A stretch of DNA of 57,837 nucleotides from Desulfobacterales bacterium (GTDB lineage: Bacteria > Desulfobacterota > Desulfobacteria > Desulfobacterales > JAUYIZ01), in NCBI GenBank assembly GCA_030688615.1, contig JAUYIZ010000204.1, positions 1-57,837 of the forward strand, in the 5' to 3' direction. Of the stretch, positions 1-9,051 are shown one piece after another; the first letter of the stretch is position 1, and every line of letters begins with the position of its first letter. The notes under the pieces were generated by a model that was not told where the DNA came from, made no database searches, and saw only the letters and a list, made by a program, of their open reading frames with translations. Position numbers and translations under genes: made by a program.

Positions 1-294
1 GAGGTTGACAGCAACAAGGCAGAAGAAATTTTTGCCTCATACTTCGACGTTCAGAAAAAGGTGGGCAAGGACGAGATGAAGCATATCCCCTACGGCGCCA
101 TCGCCTTCTGGACGCTGGCCGACAAACTGGCCTGCGGCCTGCAGCAGTTGATGGCCGGCGCCAGGAAATTCTCCCTCAACCTGATTACGCGCAGGGACAT
201 TTTTTCCGCCAACCGGGAAACTGAAAAAGAAACAGGCCTTCCGCATGCCTGCAGTATCAATGACGAGATAGCAAAAAAGATCCTCAATGCATAA
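1..294 (+). CDS. C-terminal end of an unrecognised protein (5' partial)
   Basis: An open frame runs in from the left edge in frame 1 and stops at 292-294, so at least 97 residues are present and the N-terminus lies outside the window. An internal GTG at 61 is not needed as a start because the frame is open upstream of it. The visible part is soluble, helical-looking and ends in a charged stretch containing ANRETEKETGLP. There is no membrane segment and no metal-binding motif. I do not recognise the family. A gene-free stretch of about 330 bp separates it from the polysaccharide cluster, so it probably belongs to a different unit. Confidence 0.6.
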   Translation, partial: EVDSNKAEEIFASYFDVQKKVGKDEMKHIPYGAIAFWTLADKLACGLQQLMAGARKFSLNLITRRDIFSANRETEKETGLPHACSINDEIAKKILNA

Positions 295-622
295 CGTGCA
301 CGGATGAGTTCGATTCAGCGTTAATACCCTGCAGCTTGCCGGAATGAAAACGGTTCCGCCTTCTCCGGCCAGCTGCGGGGTATCCCATCGGACGTCCGAT
401 CCCCCCGCACCATAAGCGCCGCATTTAAACTTGACACCCAACTCTTCTTTTGACATACTCGCGTCCACCAAAAAGCAATTATTGACCGTCTCGAAATACG
501 ATTGACATTTTGTCATGCCGGACTTGATCCGGCCTCCAGAAAAAAACTGGATTCCCGCCTGCGCGGGAATGACGTGATGCTGGAATAATTATGAGACAGT
601 TAATAAAGACGTCTGTGCTATC
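295..622. other. Intergenic stretch without a convincing gene
   Basis: Between the partial gene and the flippase I see no supported coding region. Reading frames on the minus strand here are overlaps of the upstream gene or repeat-derived. The stretch holds one dispersed inverted repeat (512-573). Any promoter for the polysaccharide cluster should lie here, but no clear -35/-10 pair stands out. Confidence 0.5.
512..573. repeat. Dispersed inverted repeat (GTCATGCC...GGAATGAC type)
   Basis: The element begins GTCATGCCGGACTTGATCC and ends in GCGCGGGAATGAC, so the outer 8 bases GTCATGCC/GGAATGAC are nearly inverted. The inner part carries the local palindrome CCCGCCTGCGCGGG. This pattern is familiar from many proteobacterial intergenic regions and behaves as a short palindromic repeat. 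It sits about 50 bp before the flippase start. Confidence 0.7.
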
Positions 623-1981
623 ATGACAGCGAAAAAAAATTTAAGCGGCTGGCACCCGAGCGCCCGCATAGGTGATATTTTAGCAGTAAAAGGGGAAATA
701 ATCTGGGTCTTGACCGGCCAACTGATTACTTTTACGGGAGGAATTGCCGGTGTCAAGGTGCTCACGAACGTGATGGGCCCGGAAAATTACGGCCAGCTCG
801 GGCTCGGGCTCACGATTTCCGGCCTGGTGAATCTGTTTTTCTTCGGGCCTTTTGGGCAGGCAATCGTGCGTTTTTTCTCGATCTGCCGGGAAAAGGCAAC
901 TCTGCCTGCTTATTTTAAAGCAGTTTTTCGCATGCAGAAACATACGTCGCTGGTCCTGCTGGTGGTATCTGTTCCGGCCGCCGGCGCAACCTATTTGAAA
1001 TCGGGTCCCGGGTGGGCATGGCTTATCGTTATTTCCCTGCTGTTTGGATATTTTTCCGGTGTAAACAATTCATTTCTTTCCTTCCATAACGCGATTCGCC
1101 AAAGAAGGATGGTTGCCCTGCACCAGGGCGCAGACATGTGGCTGAGGATGCTTGCCGCTATGGCAGTGCTGCTGCTGGCAAACCGGTCAGGGTCGGCTGC
1201 GCTTGCCGGGTTTTGCATCGGAACGGCGGTTGTCAGCCTGTCCTGGGGATATCTTACGTTTAACATGAAGGTTGTCTCTCAGCACTGCCTGTCTGCCGGA
1301 GAAAGTGTCGAAGACGATTTCAAAACCTACCGCGAATTTTTTGTTTATATCCGTTCCTTTCTATATTTCTCTGTCTTTGGCGCAATTGTATTGTATGCTG
1401 ACCGCTGGATTCTTCAAGCCTATCACGGCCAGAAAGAAGTGGGTATCTACACGGCGCTTTATCTTATTGCCAATGCGCCCGTTGTGGTGATAATGAACCT
1501 GGCGGGGCAGTTAATGCTGCCGATCATCTATGATCAGGCAGGAGATTTAAAGAACCCGGAATATCTTCAGAAAAGCGGCAAGACGGTCCGGTTGGCCGTA
1601 ACGGCATTTGGCGGAGGAATGCTGCTGCTGGTATTATTTGCATTTTTCTACGGGGAACCCATCGTCCGACTTTTTTCCAGTGAACAGTATATCGCTTACG
1701 CTTCAGCATTGTGGATAATTCTTCTGGGGTCGTGCCTGTTCCATATAGGGCAGCTTCTGGTTATGAGAGGGCTCTCATTGGCCCGGCCGAACATTTACGT
1801 TCTGCCGAAAGCCGTTCATGCGATGATATTTCTGATTACCACCGGATGGCTGGTCCAGAGGCAAGGGCCCCGGGGGGCCGCAATCGCCATGGCTCTATCC
1901 GCATCCGTCTACCTGCTGCTGGTGGGCATTGCCAATCGCAGGCTTGAAAAGGCAATATCCGGATGCCTGGACAAACGGTAG
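623..1981 (+). CDS. Polysaccharide (O-unit/EPS) flippase, Wzx/MATE-like
   Basis: The 452-residue protein is almost entirely hydrophobic helices, about 12-14 predicted spans starting near residue 25, with short loops, as in the polysaccharide transporter (PST/MOP) superfamily. The expected role is moving undecaprenyl-linked oligosaccharide units across the inner membrane. The N-terminal VLTNVMGPENYGQLGLGLT segment is typical of these flippases (a 'lone' helix followed by a GP-x-YG turn). It heads a same-strand cluster of two glycosyltransferases, a DUF268 protein and an asparagine synthase. The ATG at 623 has only a weak ribosome binding site. A terminator-like hairpin follows the stop codon directly. 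Family assignment is secure; the glycan handled is unknown. Confidence 0.85.
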   Translation: MTAKKNLSGWHPSARIGDILAVKGEIIWVLTGQLITFTGGIAGVKVLTNVMGPENYGQLGLGLTISGLVNLFFFGPFGQAIVRFFSICREKATLPAYFKAVFRMQKHTSLVLLVVSVPAAGATYLKSGPGWAWLIVISLLFGYFSGVNNSFLSFHNAIRQRRMVALHQGADMWLRMLAAMAVLLLANRSGSAALAGFCIGTAVVSLSWGYLTFNMKVVSQHCLSAGESVEDDFKTYREFFVYIRSFLYFSVFGAIVLYADRWILQAYHGQKEVGIYTALYLIANAPVVVIMNLAGQLMLPIIYDQAGDLKNPEYLQKSGKTVRLAVTAFGGGMLLLVLFAFFYGEPIVRLFSSEQYIAYASALWIILLGSCLFHIGQLLVMRGLSLARPNIYVLPKAVHAMIFLITTGWLVQRQGPRGAAIAMALSASVYLLLVGIANRRLEKAISGCLDKR

Positions 1982-2020
1982 GCCCCGGATTTCAACTCCA
2001 GTGCATCCGGGCCTCTTTTT
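1981..2020 (+). terminator. Rho-independent terminator after the flippase gene
   Basis: GGCCCCGGAT (1981-1990) pairs with ATCCGGGCC (2005-2013) with a single bulged C, followed by TCTTTTT. It starts at the last base of the flippase stop codon and ends 14 bp before the next start, so it may attenuate rather than end transcription. Confidence 0.65.
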
Positions 2021-2033
2021 GTACAGGGCAGTT

Positions 2034-2801
2034 ATGTTAATAAATCGACAAAATAAAGCCCCCAAAACACTCTTATGGCTCTGGCGGGTATTCGGCCCTG
2101 TGCTTCAGGTCATAAATATTTTGTCGCTTCCGAAGTATTTTGGGTTTGTTCGCGACTGGCTTCTGTTTAAGAAGATGCGCGGCTCTGCGCGCGTTATCCA
2201 CTGGCATCCATGTCTTTTTGACCGGGTGGCGGAAACCAAGGTGGATCGGCACTATTTTTACCAGGGCGTCTGGGGAATGGAAAAAATTTTTCGCCGGCTG
2301 CCCGATGCGCATATCGATATCGGTTCCGACGTAAAATTCGTCGGCATGCTCTCCCGTTTGACAAAGGTGGTATTCGTGGATATCAGACCGTTCAGGCCCG
2401 GGCTGGATAATTTTTATGCGGTTGAAGCGTCCCTGTTACACCTGCCCTTTGCCGGCAATTCCGTCGCATCCGTCTCCTGCCTGAGTGTTGCCGAGCATAT
2501 CGGCCTGGGCCGTTATGGTGACCCCATAGACCCGGAAGGGCCCTGTAAGGCGTCCAGGGAACTTGCACGCATACTTGCCCCCGGCGGGAATCTATATTTC
2601 AGCACGCCCATTGGAAGGCCCAGGGTGTGTTTCAATGCCCATCGGATTTTTTCTTTCATGGAAATTATCAACCTGTTTGACGATCTGGACCTGGTTGATT
2701 TATCGGTGGTCGATGACAACGGGAAGTTTTTAAGAGGGGTAGACCCCAACGGTTTTTACTCGCAGATTTATGCAAACGGCCTTTTTCACTTTACAAAGTA
2801 A
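2034..2801 (+). CDS. DUF268 family protein (methyltransferase-like)
   Basis: The 255-residue product resembles the DUF268 family. It has the HYFYQGVWGMEKIF segment near residue 80, a following HIDIGSD strand that looks like a Rossmann-type SAM-binding turn, VSCLSVAEHIGLGRYGD in the middle, and LAPGGNLYFSTPIG, which matches the post-motif strand of class I methyltransferases. The family often occurs in glycan clusters, but its reaction is not established. The frame is open further upstream (from 1929, overlapping the flippase). I chose ATG 2034 because AGGG lies just before it and the upstream part has no family similarity. The 36-bp gap to the next gene suggests co-transcription. Confidence 0.75.
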   Translation: MLINRQNKAPKTLLWLWRVFGPVLQVINILSLPKYFGFVRDWLLFKKMRGSARVIHWHPCLFDRVAETKVDRHYFYQGVWGMEKIFRRLPDAHIDIGSDVKFVGMLSRLTKVVFVDIRPFRPGLDNFYAVEASLLHLPFAGNSVASVSCLSVAEHIGLGRYGDPIDPEGPCKASRELARILAPGGNLYFSTPIGRPRVCFNAHRIFSFMEIINLFDDLDLVDLSVVDDNGKFLRGVDPNGFYSQIYANGLFHFTK

Positions 2802-2837
2802 TAAACCGCAGACAAAAGTTCAAAAGGTGCATAAAAG

Positions 2838-4058
2838 ATGAAAGTCTTGTGTGCCTTCGGGCAGCATAACTACGGCGACCCGGCCCGGGGGGAAGGCTAC
2901 GAGTACACCAATTTCCTCCCAACGCTCCAAAGGCTCGGCCACGAGGTGTTTTTCTTCGATATCTGGGACAAAAGCCGGTTTCCCGATTTCGCCCGTTTGA
3001 ATCAGGAGTTTATATCCGAAGTCGCAAAGGTGATGCCGGATGTCATCTTCTGTGTGCTCATGGGCTATGAGTTGTGGACGGAAACGCTTGACCTGATCCA
3101 TCGGGCGACCGGCGCGCTGCTGGTAAACTGGGCAACAGATGACTCATGGAAGTTTCACCAGTTTTCCAGGTTTGTGGCGCCGCATTTTGACCTCTACGCC
3201 ACAACATACAGGTCAGCGGTTGAAAAAGCTGAAAAAACCGGCCTTGACAATTTCATGCTGACCCAGTGGGGTGCAAACTCCCAACTGCTTGCCGCGCCCA
3301 GGACTGCCGGCCAATGCAGATACCAGGTTTCCTTTGTAGGGTGGGCCTACGGGAACAGAAAAAAATGGATTTTAAAACTCAAACAACGGGGAATCCAGGT
3401 GGACTGTTTCGGTTATGGCTGGACCGGCGGACCGGTTGCCGCCCAAAATATTCCTAAAATCATACGCGACTCGGTCATAAGTTTGAATTTCAGCGATTCA
3501 TCCATGGCCATGAACGGCTGGACGGCCCCAGAACGCCAGATCAAGGCCCGGGTCTTTGAGGTTCCGGCCTGCGGGGGATTTTTACTGACCGAAAATGCAT
3601 CCGGCCTGGAGGAGTGTTTCCGCCCCGGAAAAGAGATTGAGACCTTTGATACGGTGGAGGAGCTTGCGGAAAAAATCAATCACTTTCTATTGAATCCATC
3701 CTGCCGGGATCGCATTGCCATGGCCGGATTCCAGCGGGTTCAGGCGGACCATCTCTATGACGCGCGTTTTACGGCCCTCTTTTCAAAGCTCATCCGCAAG
3801 CGGGTTCCGGAGGTTTCCGTCCAGGGGCGTGAAATAAACCCCGCCGCGATGGATCCATACGTCCGGCGTCACAAACCGGGCCGGCTGTTAAAACTGTTCG
3901 CCAAAATTTTTCTGGCTCCTTTTGTCCTGATCTGGGGACATAAAAGGGGAGAGCGGGCGGCACGAAGGGCGTTGTTTGAAATGAGTTGGCGATTGTTCGG
4001 TGCAAAAACGTACAGCGCCCGGGGACTTCCCGGACGTCTGTTTTATCGGCAGAGCTAG
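2838..4058 (+). CDS. CgeB-like glycosyltransferase
   Basis: The 406-residue protein begins MKVLCAFGQHNYGD and carries GEGYEYTNFLPTLQRLGHEV, the hallmark N-terminal region of CgeB-type (GT-B fold) glycosyltransferases. The C-terminal half has the nucleotide-sugar-domain features: a VSFVGWAYGNRKKWI strand, RQIKARVFEVPACGGFLLTE, and the acidic GLEECFRPGKEIETF segment. It should transfer a sugar from an NDP-sugar onto a lipid-linked or protein acceptor in the cytoplasm. The last ~70 residues are basic with a short hydrophobic stretch (IFLAPFVLIWGH), suggesting membrane association. A 29-bp gap separates it from the following GT2 gene. Donor and acceptor cannot be told from the sequence. Confidence 0.8.
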   Translation: MKVLCAFGQHNYGDPARGEGYEYTNFLPTLQRLGHEVFFFDIWDKSRFPDFARLNQEFISEVAKVMPDVIFCVLMGYELWTETLDLIHRATGALLVNWATDDSWKFHQFSRFVAPHFDLYATTYRSAVEKAEKTGLDNFMLTQWGANSQLLAAPRTAGQCRYQVSFVGWAYGNRKKWILKLKQRGIQVDCFGYGWTGGPVAAQNIPKIIRDSVISLNFSDSSMAMNGWTAPERQIKARVFEVPACGGFLLTENASGLEECFRPGKEIETFDTVEELAEKINHFLLNPSCRDRIAMAGFQRVQADHLYDARFTALFSKLIRKRVPEVSVQGREINPAAMDPYVRRHKPGRLLKLFAKIFLAPFVLIWGHKRGERAARRALFEMSWRLFGAKTYSARGLPGRLFYRQS

Positions 4059-4087
4059 AGTGCTGCCGGATGTAAAGGTGTACGCAT

Positions 4088-4945
4088 ATGGAGGCCGATC
4101 CCCTTGTGAGTGTTGCGTTGCCGGTTTTTAACGGGGCAAGCACCTTGTCGATGGCCATCAGGTCCATCCAGCGTCAAAGCCATGTCAATTGGGAATTGCT
4201 GATCCTTGATGATGGGTCCGTTGACCAAAGTCTTGCTGTGGCTGAAAATTTCAGAGACCCCAGAATTAAAATTATGGGCGACGGGCAGCGAAAAGGGGTG
4301 TCTGTCCGGCTGAATCAGGCCATTTCACTGGCGCAAGGAAAGTATATTGCCCGCATGGATGTGGACGACATTTCGTTTCCCGATCGCCTGGCAAGGCAGG
4401 TGTCGCTCATGGAAGCACATCCCGAGGTGGATCTGACCGGATGTGCCATGCTGGTATTCAAGGCAGACGGCGACATTGTGGGCCGATACCCTGTATTCAC
4501 CGAACACGAGGACATTTGCAGAAGGCCCTGGAAAGGGTTTTACTTTCCCCATCCGAGCTGGCTGGGAAAAAAGAGATGGTTTGAAAAATTCCGTTATACG
4601 CCGTCCGTGTTCCGGGCCCAGGATCAGCACCTGCTTTTCAGAAGCTATGCCACGAGCCGTTTCAGGGGTCTGGATGAGGTGCTTATAGGCTATCGGGAAG
4701 AGCCGCGCAGTTTAAAAAAAATGGCGCTGCAGAGGCTTTCGTTTTCAAATGCATTAGGTTCGACGGCCCTGGCAAACGGGGATTATTTTCTTGCTGCCAG
4801 GTTGATACTTCTGCAGATTTTAAAAGGCGGCGGTGATTTTTTGAATATCGCACTGGGGGCCGGATCGATGCGCAACCCGCTTGAGACGCCCGGCGCCCAT
4901 CTGCGGGAAAAATGGTTTGAAATCTTTCACGATCTTCAGGAATAG
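4088..4945 (+). CDS. Family 2 glycosyltransferase
   Basis: This 285-residue protein has the GT-A signature: VSVALPVFNGASTLSMAIRS near the N-terminus, LILDDGSVDQS for the first Asp motif, and IARMDVDDISFPDRLARQV containing the DxD-like metal/nucleotide site near residue 95. It is a cytoplasmic inverting glycosyltransferase of the polysaccharide cluster. At 285 residues it is near the usual size for stand-alone GT2 enzymes, with no transmembrane segment. The stop codon lies one base before the start of the asparagine synthase, so the two genes are probably translationally coupled. Specificity unknown. Confidence 0.88.
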   Translation: MEADPLVSVALPVFNGASTLSMAIRSIQRQSHVNWELLILDDGSVDQSLAVAENFRDPRIKIMGDGQRKGVSVRLNQAISLAQGKYIARMDVDDISFPDRLARQVSLMEAHPEVDLTGCAMLVFKADGDIVGRYPVFTEHEDICRRPWKGFYFPHPSWLGKKRWFEKFRYTPSVFRAQDQHLLFRSYATSRFRGLDEVLIGYREEPRSLKKMALQRLSFSNALGSTALANGDYFLAARLILLQILKGGGDFLNIALGAGSMRNPLETPGAHLREKWFEIFHDLQE

Positions 4946-4946
4946 A

Positions 4947-6884
4947 ATGTGCGGCATAGCCGGTTTCATCAGCAAAAATAATTTCATTGCCAACAGGGAT
5001 GCGCTTGGCCGGGCCGCGCTGCGCCTTTCCCACCGCGGCCCGGATGATTCAGGCTTTTTTTTTGATGAAAAGGCCGGGATCGGGCTGGCACACCGCCGGT
5101 TGTCAATTATTGACCTGAGCCGGGCCGGCCGGCAACCGATGGCCAGTGACGACAACACCATTCAGGTTGTTTTTAATGGTGAAATATACAATTTCAGACA
5201 GATTCGCGATATTTTAACAACCCGCGGCCATCAATTTAAGAGTCAAACCGACACGGAAGTTTTGCTGAAAGCCTATCTGCAATGGGGGCTCGACTGTCTG
5301 ACGCGATTTGTGGGCATGTTTGCCATTGCCATCTGGGACACAAATACACAACGGCTTTTTCTGGCCAGAGATCGTCTGGGGATTAAGCCGCTGTACTATT
5401 ACCTGCACGAAGGGACGTTCCTGTTTGCCTCTGAACTCAAAGCGCTGATGGCATTTAAGGTGTTTGCCAGGGACATCGATCCGGAAGCTGTCCCGCTGTT
5501 ATTGCACTACCAGTACATTCCGGCCCCGGGAAGCATTTTCAGGAATACATTCAAACTTCTGCCGGCCCAGTACCTGCTTTATGACGGAACAAATCTGAAT
5601 TCCGGCATCTACTGGAAGCAACCGGAAGAAAAAGAAAAAGACGATTTTATGGAAAGCGCCGGGACCGAGGAAGACCGATTACGGGAACTGGACCGGGTTA
5701 TCACCCAGGCCGTATCGGACAGACTGATCAGCGACGTACCCTTGGGAGCCTTGCTCAGCGGCGGAATTGATTCCACCATGGTCGTGGCGGTGATGAAAAA
5801 AATTACCCCATCCCCACCCCGCACCTTCAGTATCGGATTTGGCGAAAAAGGTTATAACGAAGCCCCTTGGGCAGAAAGAATAGCCCGGCACCTGGGAACT
5901 GCGCATACCACACTTTACGTTACCCATCAGGATGCGCTGGACGTCATTGCCCGGCTGCCGGATATTTATGACGAACCTTTTGCAGACCCTTCGGCCATAC
6001 CGACACTGCTGGTCAGCCGGATGGCGCGCTCGCAGGTGAAAGTGGCCCTTTCCGGGGACGGCGGCGACGAATTATTTTGCGGATACGTCCGATACTGGAT
6101 GACCCGGACGATGGCCTTAACTTTCGGGCGCATTCCTCCGGCGCTGAAATCCTTTCTGGCCGGCCATCTTGGCAGGATTCCCGCGTCCTGGCTCGGAAAA
6201 TGTTATTCCCCGTTCCAGGACGCTCTCCCCCAGCGTTTCAAGGTCGCCAATTTTCAGGAAAAATGGCAAAAGCTCTTATATGCCATGTCCCGCTCGCAGC
6301 TTCAGGACCTTTACCGGATGACGGTTTGTCTGTGGCCTGAAGAGGAACTGCCCGCTCTTGTCGGAAGGACATTGCCGGAAAGCCATTTTGAAAAAGCCTT
6401 CCGGGAAACCCGGAATCTCCCGGTGCTCTCCAGGCTGATGCAGGTCGACCAGAAGACCTATCTGCCCGATGCCATGCTGACAAAAGTGGACCGGGCCAGC
6501 ATGGCCGTGGGCCTGGAAGTTCGTGTGCCGCTGTTGGACCACCGCGTCGTTGAATTTGCCTCATTGCTGCCGGAGGGCCTGAAGTATAAAAATGGAACCG
6601 GAAAATTCCTGCTGAAAAAGCTTCTGGCCAGATATGTTCCCCCCGAACTTTTCAAAAGGCCCAAAATGGGGCTCGGCGTCCCGATCGACCAATGGCTTCG
6701 CGGAGATTTAAAAGAAATTCTGCTGGATACCTTATCACCGGCCCGCATAAAAAATGAAGGGTTGTTCGATCCCGGGATGGTGCAAAACAAAATAGATGAA
6801 CACTTATCAGGCCGGGTCAACCATCAGTACCGTCTGTGGGCGCTGCTCATGTGGGAATTGTGGCGCGACCGATGGCTGGGCTGA
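4947..6884 (+). CDS. asnB: Asparagine synthase (glutamine-hydrolysing)
   Basis: The 645-residue product starts MCGIAGF, giving the catalytic Cys-2 of class II glutamine amidotransferases. An N-terminal glutaminase domain (to ~210, with HRGPDDSG and NGEIYNF) is followed by the AMP-forming synthetase domain with the PP-loop SGGIDS at about 271-276 and LSGDGGDELFCGY. Longer reading from 4881 would bury Cys-2, so ATG 4947 is the start; it sits one base after the GT2 stop. In polysaccharide clusters such enzymes often amidate sugar carboxylates or other substrates rather than make free asparagine; sequence alone does not decide. Length and motifs are complete. Confidence 0.9.
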   Translation: MCGIAGFISKNNFIANRDALGRAALRLSHRGPDDSGFFFDEKAGIGLAHRRLSIIDLSRAGRQPMASDDNTIQVVFNGEIYNFRQIRDILTTRGHQFKSQTDTEVLLKAYLQWGLDCLTRFVGMFAIAIWDTNTQRLFLARDRLGIKPLYYYLHEGTFLFASELKALMAFKVFARDIDPEAVPLLLHYQYIPAPGSIFRNTFKLLPAQYLLYDGTNLNSGIYWKQPEEKEKDDFMESAGTEEDRLRELDRVITQAVSDRLISDVPLGALLSGGIDSTMVVAVMKKITPSPPRTFSIGFGEKGYNEAPWAERIARHLGTAHTTLYVTHQDALDVIARLPDIYDEPFADPSAIPTLLVSRMARSQVKVALSGDGGDELFCGYVRYWMTRTMALTFGRIPPALKSFLAGHLGRIPASWLGKCYSPFQDALPQRFKVANFQEKWQKLLYAMSRSQLQDLYRMTVCLWPEEELPALVGRTLPESHFEKAFRETRNLPVLSRLMQVDQKTYLPDAMLTKVDRASMAVGLEVRVPLLDHRVVEFASLLPEGLKYKNGTGKFLLKKLLARYVPPELFKRPKMGLGVPIDQWLRGDLKEILLDTLSPARIKNEGLFDPGMVQNKIDEHLSGRVNHQYRLWALLMWELWRDRWLG

Positions 6885-6914
6885 TCCGCCCGCAATCCGA
6901 AGAGGAGGGAACTG

Positions 6915-7598
6915 ATGGATTACGAAAGCTTAATGGAAGTCATCAGACAAAGAAGGACCACCCGTGTGTATCGGCCCGATGCCATCCCGGATGAGTTTGT
7001 GCTAAAAGTGATCGAAGCGGCCCGCTGGGCGCCCACCGGGGCCAACACCCAGCCCTTTGAATTTGTCATCGTAAAGGACAATGGGGTCCGGACAAAGATC
7101 AAGAAGATCTTTGAAGAGACGACCATGGTGGTGGAAAAAGTGTCTGCCAAGGCCCCGGTGCCCCGGGTATCCATACGGAATTTTCTGGAAACGGCGCCGG
7201 TCCTTATCCTTGTTCTGGGGGACCCCCGGTTTAAGCAGGCTTATCCGAGAGGAAAGCACCGGGATGAAATCTTTCATGCCAGCCTCAGCGCCGCCGTCCA
7301 AAACATGCACCTTGCCGCCACTGCCCTGGGGCTGGGGGGTTCCGTGTGGACGACGGTCTCATTTGTGGCGGCGGTGAAAATCAAGGATCTTCTCCATATC
7401 CCGCAGATTTTCACCTTAAAAACCATCATGCCCCTGGGGCGCCCGAAGGCCAGACCGGCCCCCCCGGTCAAAAGAGAACCGCTGGTGCACCAGGAACACT
7501 ACGACCCGGCCGGGTTCAAAAGCGACGACCAGGTGAAAGAGGTGATCGAAAAAACCACCACCAGCAAGGGCAAACTGAGCCGGTTCCGCAGGTTGTAA
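6915..7598 (+). CDS. Nitroreductase family protein (FMN)
   Basis: The 227-residue protein begins MDYESLMEVIRQRRTTRVYR, the typical FMN-phosphate-binding R-x-R start of the nitroreductase family. It continues with AARWAPTGANTQPFEFVIV and, near residue 120, an AAVQNMHLAATALGLGG helix with the conserved Gly-rich end. It would be a homodimeric flavoprotein using NAD(P)H or another donor. The strong AGAGGAGGG site 9 bp before the ATG fixes the start. It is 30 bp downstream of asnB, so it may share that transcript. The basic tail after residue 195 (KKTTTSKGKL-type) is unusual. The true substrate is unknown. Confidence 0.85.
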   Translation: MDYESLMEVIRQRRTTRVYRPDAIPDEFVLKVIEAARWAPTGANTQPFEFVIVKDNGVRTKIKKIFEETTMVVEKVSAKAPVPRVSIRNFLETAPVLILVLGDPRFKQAYPRGKHRDEIFHASLSAAVQNMHLAATALGLGGSVWTTVSFVAAVKIKDLLHIPQIFTLKTIMPLGRPKARPAPPVKREPLVHQEHYDPAGFKSDDQVKEVIEKTTTSKGKLSRFRRL

Positions 7599-7637
7599 GG
7601 CGGGGGGTCGGAGACTCCAGGGGTCAAGGGTAAAACC

Positions 7638-7714
7638 TGTTTACAGTTGCCGGTTTACAGTTTACAGTTTTTTAAACCTCCCTTTATTTCTTTTTAACCG
7701 TAAACCGTAAACTG
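7638..7714. repeat. TTTACAGTTTACGGTTT-type inverted repeat between convergent genes
   Basis: Tandem TTTACAG-type units at 7638-7672 are partly mirrored by AACCGTAAACCGTAAACTG at 7697-7714, with a pyrimidine-rich middle. It lies between the convergent nitroreductase and hemW ends and could form a bidirectional hairpin. The same base vocabulary recurs at 35843-35993, so these are members of one dispersed repeat family. Confidence 0.6.
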
Positions 7715-7750
7715 ATAGAAGGAGGCAGCGTAACACAGAAGTTGGCCTTT

Positions 7751-9051
7751 TTACGAAAGCGTCTCAATCAGACGGCCGGCGATGCTGTCCAGCAACAGCA
7801 TGCCCTTGCGGGAAAGCGCACAGCGGCCCTGGCCGACGGCTGCGAGCCCGCTTTCCTCCAGTTCTTCAAGGGCCCGGGCGAATTTTGCAATAAAGCTGAC
7901 CCCGAATTTCCTGTCAAAATCCGCCAGGCAGATGCCTTCCGTCGTTCTCAGCCCCAGGTAAATGGATTCGATCATCTGCTGTTGCTCGGTCAAGACCTCC
8001 TGTTCCCGGGCCACCCTGCCCCTTTCCATGCTGCGGATATATTCCGTAACGCTCCGGACGTTCCAGGAACGAACCGGGGCTATAAAGGAATGGGCGGAGG
8101 GCCCCAGGCCCAGATAGGGCGCAAAGGACCAGTACTTCTGATTGTGCCTCGATTTTCCTGCTTCGGCCCCTCCGGCGCCGGACCGGGCAAAGTTGGATAT
8201 CTCGTACTGGACATACCCCCCGGCAGCCAGAAATTCCACGGTGGCGGTAAATAACCGGGCGCTTAAACTTTCCGATAGCGGGAAAAAGCGCTCTGCGGCC
8301 CGATCCTGTTCCATGGGCGTGCCAGGTTCATAGGTGAGCATGTAGCAGGAAGATGGTCCGGTTCAAATTCAACGGCCTGTGCAAGGTCCCGCAGCCAGGA
8401 TTTCCGGGTCTGGCCCGGGATTGCGTAAATCAAATCCAGCCCGATATTGTCAAACCCGGCCTGACGGGCCCATTCAAGGGCGGCAACCGTGTCTTTACGG
8501 GAATGGATGCGCCCGAGAAATTTTAAATTTGCCTGGTCAAACGACTGGGCCCCGATGTTGATGCGGTTAAAGCCCAGGTCCCGGTATCCCTTGAGTTTCC
8601 GTTCATCTATGGTTCCCGGATTTACTTCGATGGTAATTTCCGCTCCGGGCAGCAGGGTAAAGGAGCCAAAGGCCGCATCCATGATTATGGCCGTATCTTT
8701 TTCGGAAAGAACCGAAGGCGTGCCGCCGCCCAGGTACAGCGTATCGGCGTTCAGGATGTCCGGGCAATCGGCATATGCCCGGGGGGCAAGGAGCATCTCC
8801 TGTGTCAGGGCATGTACGAATGCCTCTCGGCAGGCAATTCCGGCAATGGAATAAAAATCGCAGTAAGGGCACTTGCGGACGCAAAAGGGGATGTGGATAT
8901 AGATCCCGGCGGCCGGCTGGTTCGAGTGAAATATTTCCGGGCTCCGGCTTTCGCCGGTGTGATGGCGTTGGGAACTTTTAAGATATCTATCGATTATCGC
9001 TTTGGGCAAAAATATGTTCCGGTTGCGCAGCGCCCGAGCAATCAGGCTCAA
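7751..9051 (-). pseudogene. hemW: Haem chaperone HemW / coproporphyrinogen dehydrogenase-like radical SAM, frameshifted
   Basis: Two overlapping minus-strand frames make one HemW-like protein of about 430 residues. The N-terminal part (9051 down to ~8352) has YIHIPFCVRKCPYCDFYS, the CX3CX2C radical-SAM cluster motif with the extra Cys-containing context of HemN/HemW, then LYLGGGTPSVL and IGLDLIYAIPGQ. The second frame (8341 down to 7751) resumes with MLTYEPGTPM and the C-terminal HemW region. Around 8348-8355 the sequence reads so that a single missing T would restore '...PDHLSCYMLTYEPGTP'. This is a real frameshift mutation or a sequencing error; everything else is intact. ATG 9051 overlaps the korC stop by 4 bp (ATGA), so hemW closes the kor operon. 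Confidence 0.8.

Noticed and set aside
37-516. Minus-strand frame of 159 codons at the left edge
   Set aside because: It overlaps the partial plus-strand gene antisense and a dispersed repeat, with no features of its own.
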